Assembly: GCF_002112505.1 (NCBI RefSeq)
Contig: NZ_NEHW01000007.1
Span: forward strand, 1 to 64,000
Reading direction: 5' to 3'
DNA from: Pseudomonas sp. R28(2017)
GTDB lineage: Bacteria > Pseudomonadota > Gammaproteobacteria > Pseudomonadales > Pseudomonadaceae
Length of the DNA: 64,000 bases
Position 1 is the stretch's first letter. Each line of letters opens with the position of its first letter. The translations under genes were made by a program, and so were the position numbers. The notes below the pieces were generated by a model. That model was not told the origin of the DNA. It made no database searches and saw only the letters and a list, made by a program, of their open reading frames with translations. Positions 1 through 10,683 of the stretch are shown here, in pieces.

Positions 1-82
1 TCACAAGCACCCACACGAATTGCTTGATTCGATTTGTTAAAGAGCGTTTGGTTAAGAGCTTTTCGTCTCAACCGAGGCGCGC
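1..82 (-). ncRNA. rRNA operon 5' leader with boxA
   Basis: Read on the minus strand this is the start of a pre-16S leader. It contains a boxA-like antitermination element (CGCTCTTTAACAA, 34-46), followed by the CAAGCAATTCGTGTGGGTGCTTGTGA block typical of Pseudomonas rRNA precursors up to the window edge. The 16S gene itself would lie beyond position 1 and is not visible. The promoters that would drive it lie immediately upstream at 83-364. boxA recruits Nus factors in known rrn operons; that role here is inferred from sequence. Confidence 0.85.
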
Positions 83-110
83 ATTCTACGCTTTCCTCAG
101 GGCCTGTCAA
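83..110 (-). promoter_or_regulatory. rrn promoter, proximal
   Basis: On the minus strand: -35 TTGACA (105-110), 16-bp spacer, -10 TAGAAT (83-88), followed by a GC-rich discriminator (GCGCGCC), a hallmark of stringently controlled rRNA promoters. It is the closest of three similar promoters to the rRNA leader. Confidence 0.8.
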
Positions 111-192
111 GCGTTTATTTTGAAGTTTTTTGCGAGAAACTCGTTTAGCTTCAAACACTTGACTCGCTGCGATCTCTCGTAGCGGGAGGCGA

Positions 193-220
193 ATAATACA
201 GCGTTTAAAACCGCTGTCAA
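193..220 (-). promoter_or_regulatory. rrn promoter, middle
   Basis: Minus strand -35 TTGACA (215-220), 16-bp spacer, -10 TATTAT (193-198). It is the second of three stacked sigma70-type promoters, each with a 16-bp spacer, in front of the rRNA leader. Confidence 0.75.
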
Positions 221-336
221 CCTTCATCTCAACCGCTGCCGATCATTCGATCGAAGCGCCTCCAACACCATCTTAACCACCTAACTCATTGAATCTCAAG
301 GAGTTTGTCGTTCCGATGTCGCTGGAAGTGGGGCGC

Positions 337-364
337 ATTATAAGGGGATTCGAAAGGCCGTCAA
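337..364 (-). promoter_or_regulatory. rrn promoter, distal
   Basis: Minus strand -35 TTGACG (359-364), 16-bp spacer, perfect -10 TATAAT (337-342), then a GC-rich start region. It lies just downstream of the tyrS terminator, so rRNA transcription is insulated from tyrS readthrough. Confidence 0.75.
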
Positions 365-392
365 GCCTTAATTTCAAGAAACGTTAATATCG

Positions 393-430
393 CTGAAAAA
401 CAAAGCGGGGAGGCCTGTCGGCCTCCCCGC
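393..430 (-). terminator. rho-independent terminator of tyrS
   Basis: An 11-bp perfect stem GCGGGGAGGCC/GGCCTCCCCGC (405-415 and 420-430) with a TGTC/GACA loop, followed on the minus strand by TTTGTTTTT (396-404). It lies 26 bp past the tyrS stop and ends tyrS transcription before the rrn promoters. Confidence 0.93.
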
Positions 431-456
431 TTCTATATAGCTACACCACCAGGCGA

Positions 457-1656
457 TCACTCAGCCTTGAGGGTAACCCGGCCAAACGACTTCTTGCCTG
501 CCTGGCACACATGGGTCGCGCCAAGGACAAACATGAAGTCCTTGTCGACCACCGCACCGTCGACCTTCACTGCACCACCGCTAAGCAGGTCACGCGCCTG
601 GGCCGAATTCTTCACCAGGCCAGCGCGGTTCAGCACGGCAGCGATCGGCAAGTCTTCAGCCGCAGCCACTTCGATCTCGGGCAGGTCTTCCGGCAGTTCG
701 CCTTCCTTCATACGGTTACCCGCCGCACGGTGAGCATTCGCCGCCGCCTCTTCGCCATGGAAACGCGCAACGATCTCTTCGGCCAGCTTGATTTTGATGT
801 CACGCGGGTTGGCGCCGTTGGCAACGTCAGCCCGGAACTGGTCGATCTCTTCCATCGAGCGGAAGCTCAGCAGCTCGAAGTAACGCCACATCAGGGTGTC
901 CGGGATCGACACCAGCTTGCTGTACATCACGCCTGGCGCTTCCTGGATACCGACATAGTTACCCAACGACTTGGACATCTTCTTCACGCCATCAAGCCCT
1001 TCGAGCAATGGCATGGTCACGATGTTCTGTGCTTCCTGCCCATAGGCGCGCTGCAACTCGCGCCCCATCAGCAGGTTGAACTTCTGGTCGGTACCGCCCA
1101 GTTCCACGTCCGCCTTCAGCGCCACGGAGTCATAGCCCTGCACCAGCGGGTAGAGGAACTCGTGGATGGCGATCGGCTGGTTGGTGGTGTAGCGCTTGTC
1201 GAAGTCATCGCGCTCGAGCATGCGGGCAACGGTGTACTGCGATGCCAGGCGAATGAAGTCGGCAGGGGTCAGCTTGTCCATCCAGGTGGAGTTGAACGCA
1301 ACCTCGGTCTTGGCCGGGTCGAGAATCTTGAACACCTGCTGCTTGTAGGTTTCGGCGTTTTCCAGCACCTGCTCGCGGGTCAGCGGCGGACGCGTGGCGC
1401 TCTTGCCGCTCGGATCACCGATCATGCCGGTGAAGTCGCCGATCAGGAAGATGACCTGATGCCCCAGCTCCTGGAACTGGCGCAGCTTGTTGATCAGCAC
1501 CGTGTGCCCCAAATGAAGGTCAGGTGCAGTCGGGTCGAAGCCTGCCTTGATACGCAGTGGCTGGCCGCGCTTGAGCTTCTCGACCAGTTCCGACTCGACC
1601 AACACCTCTTCCGCACCGCGCTTGATAAGCGCCAGCTGCTCTTCAACCGACTTCAT
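457..1656 (-). CDS. tyrS: tyrosyl-tRNA synthetase
   Basis: A 399-residue class I aminoacyl-tRNA synthetase that charges tRNA-Tyr in the cytosol. The HIGH-type signature is HLGH at residues 48-51 (in [12 protein letters not shown]), the KMSKS loop is intact near residue 235, and the last ~60 residues form an S4 RNA-binding domain. The ATG at 1656 is chosen because it gives MKSVEEQ and the usual length of this longer TyrRS type; an in-frame start 45 bp upstream would add 15 residues without family resemblance. It is followed by a strong terminator and by the promoters of an rRNA operon pointing the same way. The upstream neighbour is divergent. Confidence 0.97.
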   Translation of the reverse strand: MKSVEEQLALIKRGAEEVLVESELVEKLKRGQPLRIKAGFDPTAPDLHLGHTVLINKLRQFQELGHQVIFLIGDFTGMIGDPSGKSATRPPLTREQVLENAETYKQQVFKILDPAKTEVAFNSTWMDKLTPADFIRLASQYTVARMLERDDFDKRYTTNQPIAIHEFLYPLVQGYDSVALKADVELGGTDQKFNLLMGRELQRAYGQEAQNIVTMPLLEGLDGVKKMSKSLGNYVGIQEAPGVMYSKLVSIPDTLMWRYFELLSFRSMEEIDQFRADVANGANPRDIKIKLAEEIVARFHGEEAAANAHRAAGNRMKEGELPEDLPEIEVAAAEDLPIAAVLNRAGLVKNSAQARDLLSGGAVKVDGAVVDKDFMFVLGATHVCQAGKKSFGRVTLKAE

Positions 1657-1871
1657 AGACAGACCCGCAAGGCTCAGATTCAAAGGGAGCCAACCATACA
1701 AGATCGGCCATCAATTACAAGTTTCGAAATGAAATGTGACCCGACCGACGCGTCACGGCGTCTACGCGCCCTTGCGCGAAACCAGATTTGGTTATATTTT
1801 ATACAGTTATTTCATCTTCATCATGTCATTCATCTTTTCCATATTCATTTTTCTTCAAAGTCACCTTACCT

Positions 1872-3290
1872 ATGACCAACGAAACGCCTAAAGCGCCCCC
1901 GCTTTATCCGAAAAGCCATCTGTTGGCCGCCAGCGGCATCGCCGCCCTGCTCAGCCTGGCACTGCTGGTATTCCCCTCCAGCGAAGTCGAAGCCAAGAAG
2001 ACCACCCTCAGCCTGGAGCTGGAAAGCCCGGCCGAGCAAATTAAGGACGGGGCCGACGCCGCCCCGCTGGTACAGGCGCAAGCCGATCAGGGTTCTCCCT
2101 TCGCACAGATCGACGGCGCTGAAACCAACACCGAGCAGGCTGCCCAGGAAGCGCCTGCCACCGAGAAAAAACCTGAAGCCAAGGAGCCAGGCCACCGCGA
2201 AGTGACCGTAGCCCGCGGCGACACCCTGTCCACCCTGTTCGCCAAGGTCGGCTTGCCGGCCAACGCGGTGCACGACCTGCTGGCCAGCAACAAGCAGGCC
2301 AAGCAGTTCAGCCAGCTCAAGCATGGCCAGGTGCTGCAGTTCGAACTCGACAAGGATGGCCAACTGGCCAGCCTGCACAGCAAAGTCAGCAACCTCGAAA
2401 CCATCCGCCTGACCAAGACTGCCAAGGGCTACACCTTCGATCGCGAGATCAGCAAGCCCGTGGTGCGCACCGCCTATGCCCACGGCGTGATCAAGAGCTC
2501 GCTGTCGGCTTCGGCCCAGCGCGCCGGCCTGTCCCACAGCATGACCATGGACATGGCCAAGGTCCTGGGTTACGACATCGACTTCGCTCAGGATATCCGC
2601 CCTGGCGACGAGTTCGACGTGGTCTACGAGCAGAAGGTCATGGACGGCAAGGTGGTTGGCACCGGCAGCATCCTGTCCGCGCGCTTCACCAACCGCGGCA
2701 AGACCTACACCGCCGTGCGCTACACCAACAAGCAGGGCAACACCAGCTACTACACCGCCGACGGCAACAGCCTGCGCAAGGCGTTCATCCGTACCCCGGT
2801 CGACTTCGCCCGCATCAGCTCGCGCTTCTCCGCCGGCCGCAAACACCCGATCCTGAACAAGATCCGTGCGCACAAGGGCGTGGACTACGCGGCCCCCCGC
2901 GGCACGCCAATCAAGGCAGCGGGTGATGGCCGCATCGAACTGGCTGGCCGCCGCGGCGGTTACGGCAACACCGTGATCATCGCCCACGGCAACAGCTACA
3001 AGACGCTATACGGCCACATGCAGGGCTTTGCCAAGGGCATCAAGACCGGCAGCAACGTGAAGCAGGGCCAGATCATCGGTTATATCGGTACCACCGGCCT
3101 TTCGACCGGCCCGCACCTGCATTACGAGTTCCAGGTCAACGGCGTCCACGTCGACCCATTGAGCCAGAAGGTGCCGATGGCAGACCCGATCGCCAAGAAT
3201 GAACGCCAGCGTTTCCTGCAACAAAGCCAGCCACTGATCGCCCGCATGGACCAGGAAAAGGCCACCATGCTCGCGGCGAACAAGCGCTGA
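1872..3290 (+). CDS. M23 family murein endopeptidase, membrane-anchored
   Basis: A 472-residue LytM/MepM-type zinc peptidase expected to cut peptidoglycan cross-links in the periplasm. Order: short cytoplasmic N-terminus, one membrane segment (about residues 15-34), an Ala/Glu-rich linker, an OapA/LysM-like murein-binding region beginning near REVTVARGDTLSTLF, and a C-terminal M23 domain. Zinc ligands are visible as HKGVD (H334, D338) and HLH (H415, H417), so the enzyme should be active. The ATG at 1872 is preferred over the upstream in-frame start at 1788, which would place a Ser/Phe-rich tail before the anchor; its Shine-Dalgarno is weak. Three bases separate it from anmK, so a murein-turnover operon is likely. 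Confidence 0.93.
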   Translation: MTNETPKAPPLYPKSHLLAASGIAALLSLALLVFPSSEVEAKKTTLSLELESPAEQIKDGADAAPLVQAQADQGSPFAQIDGAETNTEQAAQEAPATEKKPEAKEPGHREVTVARGDTLSTLFAKVGLPANAVHDLLASNKQAKQFSQLKHGQVLQFELDKDGQLASLHSKVSNLETIRLTKTAKGYTFDREISKPVVRTAYAHGVIKSSLSASAQRAGLSHSMTMDMAKVLGYDIDFAQDIRPGDEFDVVYEQKVMDGKVVGTGSILSARFTNRGKTYTAVRYTNKQGNTSYYTADGNSLRKAFIRTPVDFARISSRFSAGRKHPILNKIRAHKGVDYAAPRGTPIKAAGDGRIELAGRRGGYGNTVIIAHGNSYKTLYGHMQGFAKGIKTGSNVKQGQIIGYIGTTGLSTGPHLHYEFQVNGVHVDPLSQKVPMADPIAKNERQRFLQQSQPLIARMDQEKATMLAANKR

Positions 3291-4385
<1,095 letters not shown>

Positions 4386-4402
4386 CCCCCACGCCAGAAT
4401 GC

Positions 4403-4430
4403 AAAACGCCGCGCAATTGCGCGGCGTTTT
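4403..4430. terminator. bidirectional terminator between anmK and erpA
   Basis: A perfect 28-bp palindrome (AAAACGCCGCGCAA and its complement) with A and T runs at its ends, between two convergent genes. It can work in both directions. Confidence 0.93.
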
Positions 4431-4444
4431 CATACAACCTGGCT

Positions 4445-4795
4445 TCAGATCGAGAACGAAGAGCCACAACCGCAGGTCGTCGCGGCGTTCGGGTTCTTGA
4501 TCACGAAACGCGAACCTTCCAGGCCTTCCTGGTAGTCCACCTCGGCACCGGCCAGGTACTGGTAGCTCATCGGGTCGACAACCAGCGAAACGCCTTCACG
4601 CTCGACGATGGTGTCATCTTCGGCCACGTCTTCATCGAAGGTGAAACCGTACTGGAAGCCCGAGCAGCCGCCACCGGTGACGAACACGCGCAGCTTCAGG
4701 CGGTCATTGCCTTCTTCGGAAACCAGGTTCTTCACCTTTTGCGCGGCGCCGTGGGTGAATTCCAAAGCCGTAGGGGTGAAGGTTTCGACGCTCAT
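4445..4795 (-). CDS. erpA: iron-sulfur cluster insertion protein ErpA
   Basis: A 116-residue A-type carrier that delivers Fe-S clusters to apoproteins. The three cluster-ligand cysteines are C44 (in GGGCSGF), C108 and C110 (CGC near the C-terminus). The start at 4795 is supported by GGGAGA eight bases upstream; an in-frame upstream start at 4843 would add 16 unrelated residues. It lies downstream of argC on the same strand, but a terminator between them suggests separate transcription. Confidence 0.97.
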   Translation of the reverse strand: MSVETFTPTALEFTHGAAQKVKNLVSEEGNDRLKLRVFVTGGGCSGFQYGFTFDEDVAEDDTIVEREGVSLVVDPMSYQYLAGAEVDYQEGLEGSRFVIKNPNAATTCGCGSSFSI

Positions 4796-4896
4796 GTTGA
4801 TTCTCCCGGCGCTGTAGCCGCCATAAAACTCGATGACGCGCATTATCCGCTTCTCCGAGAAAATTGGTCAAGAATTGTGCGGCTTTAGTCGCGACA

Positions 4897-4923
4897 AACA
4901 AAAAGGCCCGCACAGCGCGGGCC
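4897..4923 (-). terminator. terminator of argC
   Basis: Stem GGCCCGC/GCGGGCC (4905-4911, 4917-4923) followed on the minus strand by TTTTTGTTTG, 18 bp past the argC stop. Confidence 0.9.
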
Positions 4924-4941
4924 CTTCCAAGCGACGAACCC

Positions 4942-5976
4942 TTACGGCAGCAGGCCGGCGTGGGACAGGCCCATGCGCTCATCCAGGCCGAACAGGATGT
5001 TCAGGTTCTGCACCGCCTGGCCCGAAGCGCCCTTGACCAGGTTGTCGATCACCGACAGCACCACCACCAGGTCACCACCCTGCGGGCGATGAACGGCAAT
5101 ACGGCAGACGTTGGCACCGCGCACGCTGCGGGTTTCCGGGTGGCTGCCGGCCGGCATCACATCGACGAACGGCTCATCGGCGTAGCGCTTCTCGAACAGC
5201 GCCTGCAGGTCGACCGACTGGTCGGCGACGGTTGCGTACAGGGTGGCGTGGATACCGCGAATCATCGGCGTCAGGTGCGGCACGAAGGTCAGGCCGATGT
5301 CCTTGCCCGCCGCCAGGCGCAGGCCCTGGCTGATTTCGGGCAGGTGACGGTGACCTTTGACCGCGTAGGCCTTCATGCTTTCGCCAGCCTCACAGAACAG
5401 CGAACCGACTGCAGCCCCGCGGCCAGCGCCGCTGACGCCCGACTTGCAGTCGGCGATCAAGCGCGCCGGGTCGGCCAGGCCGGCTTCGAGCAACGGCAGG
5501 AAACCCAGCTGGGTGGCGGTCGGGTAGCAGCCCGGCACGGCAATCAGGCGTGCCTGGCGGATCTTTTCACGGTTGACTTCAGGCAGGCCGTAGACGGCGT
5601 CCTTGAGCAGCTCCGGCGCACCATGCGGCTGGCCATACCATTTGCCCCATTCGGTCGCGTCCTGCAGGCGGAAGTCGGCAGACAGGTCGATGACCTTGGT
5701 CCCGGCAGCCAGCAGTTCGCCAGCCAGGGCGTGGGCGACACCGTGCGGGGTGGCGAAGAACACGACGTCGCAGGCGGCCAGGGTCTTGCTGTCCGGCACG
5801 CTGAAGGCCAGGCCGTCGTAGTGGCCGCGCAGGTTCGGATACATGTCGGCGACCGCCACGCCCGCCTCGGAGCGCGAAGTGATGACCGCCACTTCGGCCT
5901 GTGGATGCTGTGCCAGCAGACGCAACAGTTCGACCCCGGTGTAACCCGTGCCGCCGACGATACCGACCTTGATCAT
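4942..5976 (-). CDS. argC: N-acetyl-gamma-glutamyl-phosphate reductase
   Basis: A 344-residue NADPH-dependent reductase forming N-acetylglutamate semialdehyde in arginine biosynthesis. The Rossmann glycine motif GGTGYTG is at residues 8-14 and the catalytic Cys150 lies in PGCYPTA. Length and motifs match the type 1 family. It has its own terminator and is divergent from the hemJ-like gene; it is not clustered with other arg genes here. Confidence 0.97.
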   Translation of the reverse strand: MIKVGIVGGTGYTGVELLRLLAQHPQAEVAVITSRSEAGVAVADMYPNLRGHYDGLAFSVPDSKTLAACDVVFFATPHGVAHALAGELLAAGTKVIDLSADFRLQDATEWGKWYGQPHGAPELLKDAVYGLPEVNREKIRQARLIAVPGCYPTATQLGFLPLLEAGLADPARLIADCKSGVSGAGRGAAVGSLFCEAGESMKAYAVKGHRHLPEISQGLRLAAGKDIGLTFVPHLTPMIRGIHATLYATVADQSVDLQALFEKRYADEPFVDVMPAGSHPETRSVRGANVCRIAVHRPQGGDLVVVLSVIDNLVKGASGQAVQNLNILFGLDERMGLSHAGLLP

Positions 5977-6118
5977 AACGCTTGCCCCTTTTCAACGAGC
6001 CGTCTGGAAAGCGCACGATAATAGGGGCGCAAAGCGCCTGTAACAACTCTTGGGGTGCCCCTTCGGGCGCTTGGGCTCTACTATCTGACGACCGTGATTA
6101 CCTGAAGGAACTCCCTCC

Positions 6119-6544
6119 ATGCTTTACCTATGGATCAAAGCGCTGCATATCGTCAGCGTGGTCTGCTGGTTCGCCGGCCTGTTCTACCTGCCCAGGCTGT
6201 TCGTGTACCACGCCCAGAGCCAGGACAGCATCAGCCAGGAACGCTTCGTCACCATGGAGCGCAAGTTGTACCGCGGCATCATGAACCCGGCAATGATCGC
6301 CACCTACGTGTTCGGCGCCTGGATGCTCTACCTCACGCCGGGCTGGCTGAGCCAAGGCTGGCTGCATGCCAAGCTCACCCTGGTGATTCTGCTGACCGGC
6401 TACCATCACATCTGTGGTGCCCAGCGCAAACGCTTCGCCGCTGGCACCAACACCCGCACTCACGTGTACTACCGCTGGTTCAACGAAGTACCGGTACTGT
6501 TCCTGCTGGGTATCGTGATACTCGTGGTGGTCAAACCGTTCTGA
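6119..6544 (+). CDS. hemJ: HemJ-type protoporphyrinogen oxidase, membrane protein
   Basis: A 141-residue integral membrane protein with about four hydrophobic segments (for example IVSVVCWFAGLFYLPRLFV near the start and VLFLLGIVILVVV at the end). The N-terminus (LYLWIKALHIVSVVCWFAGL) and length match HemJ, which oxidises protoporphyrinogen IX to protoporphyrin IX in bacteria without HemY/HemG. The conserved histidine at position 10 is present. AAGGA lies 12 bases upstream of the ATG. It is the first gene of a rightward run; the nitronate monooxygenase gene starts 24 bp later. The HemJ assignment is from family resemblance only. Confidence 0.88.
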   Translation: MLYLWIKALHIVSVVCWFAGLFYLPRLFVYHAQSQDSISQERFVTMERKLYRGIMNPAMIATYVFGAWMLYLTPGWLSQGWLHAKLTLVILLTGYHHICGAQRKRFAAGTNTRTHVYYRWFNEVPVLFLLGIVILVVVKPF

Positions 6545-6568
6545 CATCAAGACGATGGAGCCTCACCC

Positions 6569-7525
6569 ATGCCCCTGCCAGCTTCGCTCGAACAACGTTT
6601 GCGCTTGCCTGTGGTCGCAGCGCCGATGTTCCTGATTTCCAACCCTCCGCTGGTGCTGGCCTGCTGCGGCAGCGGCGTGGTCGGCAGCTTTCCGGCACTG
6701 AACCAGCGTGACAGCGCCGGCTTCAAGGCCTGGCTGGAAGAAATCGAGGCAGGCCTGACGCAGTGGCAGGCGCCGGCGCCCTATGCAGTGAACCTGATCG
6801 TGCACCCGACCAACCCACGCTTGCAGGCCGACCTGGCACTGTGCGTCGAGCACCGCGTGCCCATCGTCATCACCAGCCTCGGCGCGGTGAAGGAAGTGGT
6901 GGATGCAGTGCACGGCTATGGCGGCCTGGTGTTTCACGACGTAACCACCCGCCGGCATGCCGAGAAAGCCGCCGAGGCTGGCGTCGATGGCCTGATCGCC
7001 GTGGCGGCGGGCGCCGGAGGGCATGCCGGAACCTGGAGCCCGTTCGCCCTGGCAGCCGAAATTCGCCAGTTCTTCGACAAGACCTTGCTGCTGGCCGGCT
7101 GCATCAACCACGGCCACGAGATTCTCGCCGCGCAGTTGCTCGGTGCCGATCTGGCCTACATGGGCACACGCTTCATCGCCACCCAGGAAAGCCATGCCCA
7201 GGACGGCTACAAGCAGATGCTGCTCGATGCCCATGCGGCCGACATCATCCACACCCCTGCCGTGTCCGGCATCCCCGCCAGCTTCCTGCGGCCCAGCCTG
7301 GAACAGGCCGGCTATGACATGGCGGCACTGAAATCCGGGCACGAGCAAGGCAAGCTCAAGCCGATCGACGACGAAGCCAAGGCATGGAAAACCGTCTGGT
7401 CCGCCGGCCAGGGCGTAGGCGACATCGATGACCTGCCCGCGGCCGCCGCACTGATCGAGCGCTTGCACGGCGAGTACCGCGTCGCCCTGGAGCGTACCCA
7501 GGCATTGCGCGCCAAAGCCTTGTAG
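6569..7525 (+). CDS. nitronate monooxygenase (FMN, 2-nitropropane dioxygenase family)
   Basis: A 318-residue FMN-dependent TIM-barrel protein. Typical family segments are the N-terminal PVVAAPMFL, the phosphate-binding region GAGGHAGTWSPF near residues 148-159, and the C-terminal GADLAYMGTRF block. Members oxidise alkyl nitronates such as propionate-3-nitronate to keto acids and nitrite; the natural substrate is not shown by sequence. GGAG lies before the ATG. It sits 24 bp after hemJ and may share its transcript. Confidence 0.9.
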   Translation: MPLPASLEQRLRLPVVAAPMFLISNPPLVLACCGSGVVGSFPALNQRDSAGFKAWLEEIEAGLTQWQAPAPYAVNLIVHPTNPRLQADLALCVEHRVPIVITSLGAVKEVVDAVHGYGGLVFHDVTTRRHAEKAAEAGVDGLIAVAAGAGGHAGTWSPFALAAEIRQFFDKTLLLAGCINHGHEILAAQLLGADLAYMGTRFIATQESHAQDGYKQMLLDAHAADIIHTPAVSGIPASFLRPSLEQAGYDMAALKSGHEQGKLKPIDDEAKAWKTVWSAGQGVGDIDDLPAAAALIERLHGEYRVALERTQALRAKAL

Positions 7526-7592
7526 CAAAAGGCAACAACTCGCCTGGCCAGGCTGTACACTAGGCGCCCTCTTCAGCCCCCAGGAGCCTTGC

Positions 7593-8375
7593 ATGACCCG
7601 TTACGCCATGATCACCGGTGCTTCCAGCGGCCTGGGCCTGGCCCTGGCGGAAGCCCTGGCGCGGCGCGGGCGCAACCTGATCCTGGTAGCACGCCATCGA
7701 GAAACGCTGGAGCCGGTCGCGCTCGAACTGGCCCAGCGCTTCGGCGTCGAGGTGCTGCTGCGCGCCTGTGACCTCAGCCAGCCCCTGCGCCTGTCCGGTT
7801 TCGTGCTGGAACTGGAGGAAGGCGAGCGTCGCATCGACCTGCTGGTCAACTGCGCCGGCCAACGGACCTACGGCCCGTTCCTGGCCCACGAATGGGCCGA
7901 CGAGCAGGACCTGCTGGAGGTCAATATCCTCGCCCTGAGCCGGCTGTGCCACGCCATTGGCAACCTGATGGCGGTGCAAGGCGGCGGGCAGATTCTCAAC
8001 GTCGCCGGCCTGGCCGCCGTCGCGCCAGGGCCGGGCATGGCCACCTATGCCGCCAGCAAGGCCTATGTGATGAATTTCACCGAAGCGCTGCGCGAAGAGC
8101 TCAAGCCGGCCGGCATCAAGGCATCGGTTCTCTGCCCCGGCCCGGTACGCTCGTCGCGCAGGCGCATCCCTCGGCTTGAAGGCAACAGCCGTTGCCTGAG
8201 CCCTGAAGAAGTGGCGCTGTACACCGTGCGCGCGCTGGCCAAGAATCGCGCAGTGATCATGCCCGGCCGGCGCAATCGCTGGCTGGCCTTCGCTCCGCGC
8301 CTGCTGCCGCGCTGGCTGACGCGCAAGCTCGCCGGCTTCATCCACCGCCGCTACTGCCCGGTCGGCATGGAATAG
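7593..8375 (+). CDS. short-chain dehydrogenase/reductase
   Basis: A 260-residue classical SDR. The cofactor motif TGASSGLG is at residues 8-15 and the catalytic YxxxK is Y152/K156 (YAASK), with NCAG in between. An Arg after the second strand (VARHRE) suggests NADP(H). The basic, hydrophobic C-terminus may associate with the membrane. The substrate cannot be told. AGGAG precedes the ATG, and a TACACT element about 35 bp upstream could be a -10 box. Confidence 0.9.
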   Translation: MTRYAMITGASSGLGLALAEALARRGRNLILVARHRETLEPVALELAQRFGVEVLLRACDLSQPLRLSGFVLELEEGERRIDLLVNCAGQRTYGPFLAHEWADEQDLLEVNILALSRLCHAIGNLMAVQGGGQILNVAGLAAVAPGPGMATYAASKAYVMNFTEALREELKPAGIKASVLCPGPVRSSRRRIPRLEGNSRCLSPEEVALYTVRALAKNRAVIMPGRRNRWLAFAPRLLPRWLTRKLAGFIHRRYCPVGME

Positions 8376-8437
8376 CCTCTGGGCGAGTGGCGCCCGGCTG
8401 AGTACACTCGGCCGACACTCACCCTGGAGCAAGTGCT

Positions 8438-8776
8438 GTGGACGATTTATTCATCAAGATCATCAACCGGGAGATTCCGGCGAAGATCATCTACGAGGAC
8501 GACCAGGTTCTGGCGTTCCACGATATCGCGCCGCAGGCGCCGGTGCATTTTCTGGTCATCCCGAAGAAGCACATCCGCACCCTCAACGACCTGACCGAAG
8601 AGGACAAGGGCCTGGCCGGCCACATCCTGTTCACCGCCCAGCGCCTGGCGAAAGAACTGGGCTGCGAGGAAGGCTTCCGCGTGGTCATGAACTGCAACGA
8701 GCAAGGCGGCCAGACCGTCTATCACATCCACATGCACGTGCTTGGCCAGCGCCAGATGCACTGGCCACCGGGCTGA
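8438..8776 (+). CDS. HIT family purine nucleoside phosphoramidase (HinT-like)
   Basis: A 112-residue histidine-triad protein. The HIT motif is HIHMHV with His 96, 98 and 100; in HinT enzymes it hydrolyses AMP-lysine or AMP-amidates such as lysyl-AMP. The start is GTG at 8438, giving MDDLFIKIINREIPAKI, the standard HinT beginning, with GGAG upstream. It lies between the SDR and coq7 on the same strand. Confidence 0.94.
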   Translation: MDDLFIKIINREIPAKIIYEDDQVLAFHDIAPQAPVHFLVIPKKHIRTLNDLTEEDKGLAGHILFTAQRLAKELGCEEGFRVVMNCNEQGGQTVYHIHMHVLGQRQMHWPPG

Positions 8777-8842
8777 TCCAAGGCAAGCCCCTCCCAAGCG
8801 ATTGAGGTAAACTGTCGGGCATCACTTCAGCGGAGGTGCCCG

Positions 8843-9490
8843 ATGGCCACCGAACGTCACTACTCGCCGCTCGACCGCTTGTTGCTGCAGGCCGATACCG
8901 CCATGCGCACCTTGCTGCCCTTCAGCGGCCAACCCTCCCGCCCGTCGCCGGCGATCATCCAGCCAGATGCCGAAATGGATGACAACCAGACCCGCCACAT
9001 TGCCGGGCTCATGCGCATCAACCACACCGGCGAAGTCTGCGCGCAGGCGCTGTATCAGGGCCAGGCCCTGACCGCCAAGCTGCCGCAAGTGCGCAAGGCC
9101 ATGGAACATGCCGCCGAGGAAGAAATCGACCACCTGGCCTGGTGCGAACAGCGCATCCGCCAGCTGGGCAGCCACCCCAGCGTGCTCAATCCCCTGTTCT
9201 ACGGCATGTCGTTCGGCATCGGTGCCCTCGCCGGCCTGGTCAGCGACAAGGTCAGCCTCGGTTTCGTCGCCGCCACCGAGCATCAGGTATGCAAGCACCT
9301 GGACGAACACCTGGAGCAACTCCCCCAGCAGGACGAAAAGTCCCGCGCCATCCTTGAACAGATGCGCGTGGATGAAGAGCAGCACGCCGAGTCCGCGCTG
9401 GAGGCTGGCGGCTATCGCTTCCCGATGCCGGTGCGTTTCGGCATGAGCCTGCTGGCCAAGGTCATGACCAAGAGCACCTACCGCATCTAA
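8843..9490 (+). CDS. coq7: 2-polyprenyl-3-methyl-6-methoxy-1,4-benzoquinone monooxygenase
   Basis: A 215-residue di-iron hydroxylase of ubiquinone biosynthesis (Coq7 type, replacing UbiF in many proteobacteria). The carboxylate-bridged iron ligands appear as [17 protein letters not shown] and DEEQHAE. It is probably peripheral on the inner membrane. CGGAGG precedes the ATG and TAAACT about 35 bp upstream resembles a -10 box. The next gene starts 10 bp after its stop. Confidence 0.96.
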   Translation: MATERHYSPLDRLLLQADTAMRTLLPFSGQPSRPSPAIIQPDAEMDDNQTRHIAGLMRINHTGEVCAQALYQGQALTAKLPQVRKAMEHAAEEEIDHLAWCEQRIRQLGSHPSVLNPLFYGMSFGIGALAGLVSDKVSLGFVAATEHQVCKHLDEHLEQLPQQDEKSRAILEQMRVDEEQHAESALEAGGYRFPMPVRFGMSLLAKVMTKSTYRI

Positions 9491-9500
9491 GGGCGCACAC

Positions 9501-10541
9501 ATGACGGACCGTATCGACGCCAAGGACCTGGCGCGCGCCGTGCAAGCCGGCATTCTCCAGCCAGGCCAGGACCAGGCCCTGCTGGCGTTCCTGCGCCAGC
9601 AACCACCCGCCCGGGGCAGTTTCCAGCTTGCCCATGTGGCCTTCTATTTCGGCGCCCTGCTGATCATGGGGGCGATGGGCTGGCTGCTCACCGAAGCCTG
9701 GATGACCATTGGCGACGGGGCATTGCTGGCCGTCGCCACCCTTTACATCGTTCTTCTCACCTCGTTCGCCCTTAACCTGCAGGGGCGCAAGCAGGCCGTC
9801 GCCGCCGGCGTGCTGGCCGCCGTCGCGGTCAGCATCGTGCCGTTGGTGGTGTTCGCCATCGAACGCCTGGCGGGCTGGTGGCCACTGGATGATGCGCAAG
9901 TGGCTTACCACCAGTACTACACCTATGTGCAGGGCGGCTGGTTGCTGATGGAGGCGGCCACCGTGGTTGCCGGGCTGCTGATGCTGCGCCTGGTCCCCTA
10001 CCCCTTCGTGGTGATGCCGATTGCCGTGGCGCTGTGGTTCATGTCGATGGACCTGAGCGAATGGGTGTATGGCTCGCCCTTCTCATGGGAACAGCGGCGC
10101 ACGGTGTCGCTCTGGTTCGGGCTTGGCTTGCTGCTGGTGTTCCTGGTCGTGGACGGCCGTACCCTCGAGGACTATGCCCGTTGGGGCTATCTGGCGGGCC
10201 TGGCGGCATTCTGGGGCGGGCTGACGATGATGGAAAGCGACAGTGAACTGGACAAGGCACTGTACTGCCTGATCAACCTGGGGCTGATGGGCATGGCGGT
10301 GCTGTTGCGGCGGCCGGTGTTCATGGTCTTCGGGGCGCTGGGGATAGCGGGTTATCTGGGGTACCTGTCTTACGAGGTGTTTGCCGAGTCGTTGCTGTTC
10401 CCGGTGGTCCTGACCCTGATCGGGTTGGGGGTGATCGGCTTGGGGCTGGGGTATCAGAAGCGGCGGGAGCGGTTGAGCCGGGCGGTCAGAAGCAGCTTGC
10501 CGGGATGGGTGCTGGCTGCCCTTCCTGCCTTGCGCGATTGA
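9501..10541 (+). CDS. multi-spanning membrane protein, unknown function
   Basis: A 346-residue protein with a short polar N-terminus (about 45 residues) followed by roughly ten hydrophobic segments covering nearly all the rest. The overall pattern (an N-terminal cytoplasmic helix region and then a bundle of closely spaced segments) resembles DUF2157-type membrane proteins, but I do not recognise a catalytic motif. It begins 10 bp after coq7 and may be in the same operon. No function is assigned. Confidence 0.8.
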   Translation: MTDRIDAKDLARAVQAGILQPGQDQALLAFLRQQPPARGSFQLAHVAFYFGALLIMGAMGWLLTEAWMTIGDGALLAVATLYIVLLTSFALNLQGRKQAVAAGVLAAVAVSIVPLVVFAIERLAGWWPLDDAQVAYHQYYTYVQGGWLLMEAATVVAGLLMLRLVPYPFVVMPIAVALWFMSMDLSEWVYGSPFSWEQRRTVSLWFGLGLLLVFLVVDGRTLEDYARWGYLAGLAAFWGGLTMMESDSELDKALYCLINLGLMGMAVLLRRPVFMVFGALGIAGYLGYLSYEVFAESLLFPVVLTLIGLGVIGLGLGYQKRRERLSRAVRSSLPGWVLAALPALRD

Positions 10542-10553
10542 CTGAAGATCGCC

Positions 10554-10671
10554 GGGGCCGCCTTGCGGCCCATCGCAGGCAAGCCAGCTCCCACAGGTCC
10601 AGCGCCAGCCTTGAAGTCCTCACATAACCTGTGGGAGCTGGCTTGCCGGCGATGGGCTGCAAAGCAGCCCC
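10554..10671. repeat. inverted pair of REP elements
   Basis: Two divergent copies of the P. putida-type REP palindrome (core CTGTGGGAGCTGGCTTGCC with a GCGATGGGCTGCAAAGCAGC arm) face each other around a short centre, filling the gap between two convergent genes. Such pairs can stabilise mRNA 3' ends and are targets of RAYT transposases. Confidence 0.9.
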
Positions 10672-10683
10672 AACATCTCGAAG

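Noticed and set aside
1..33. 16S rRNA gene inside the window
   Set aside because: Only leader sequence is present; the conserved 16S start is not in the window.
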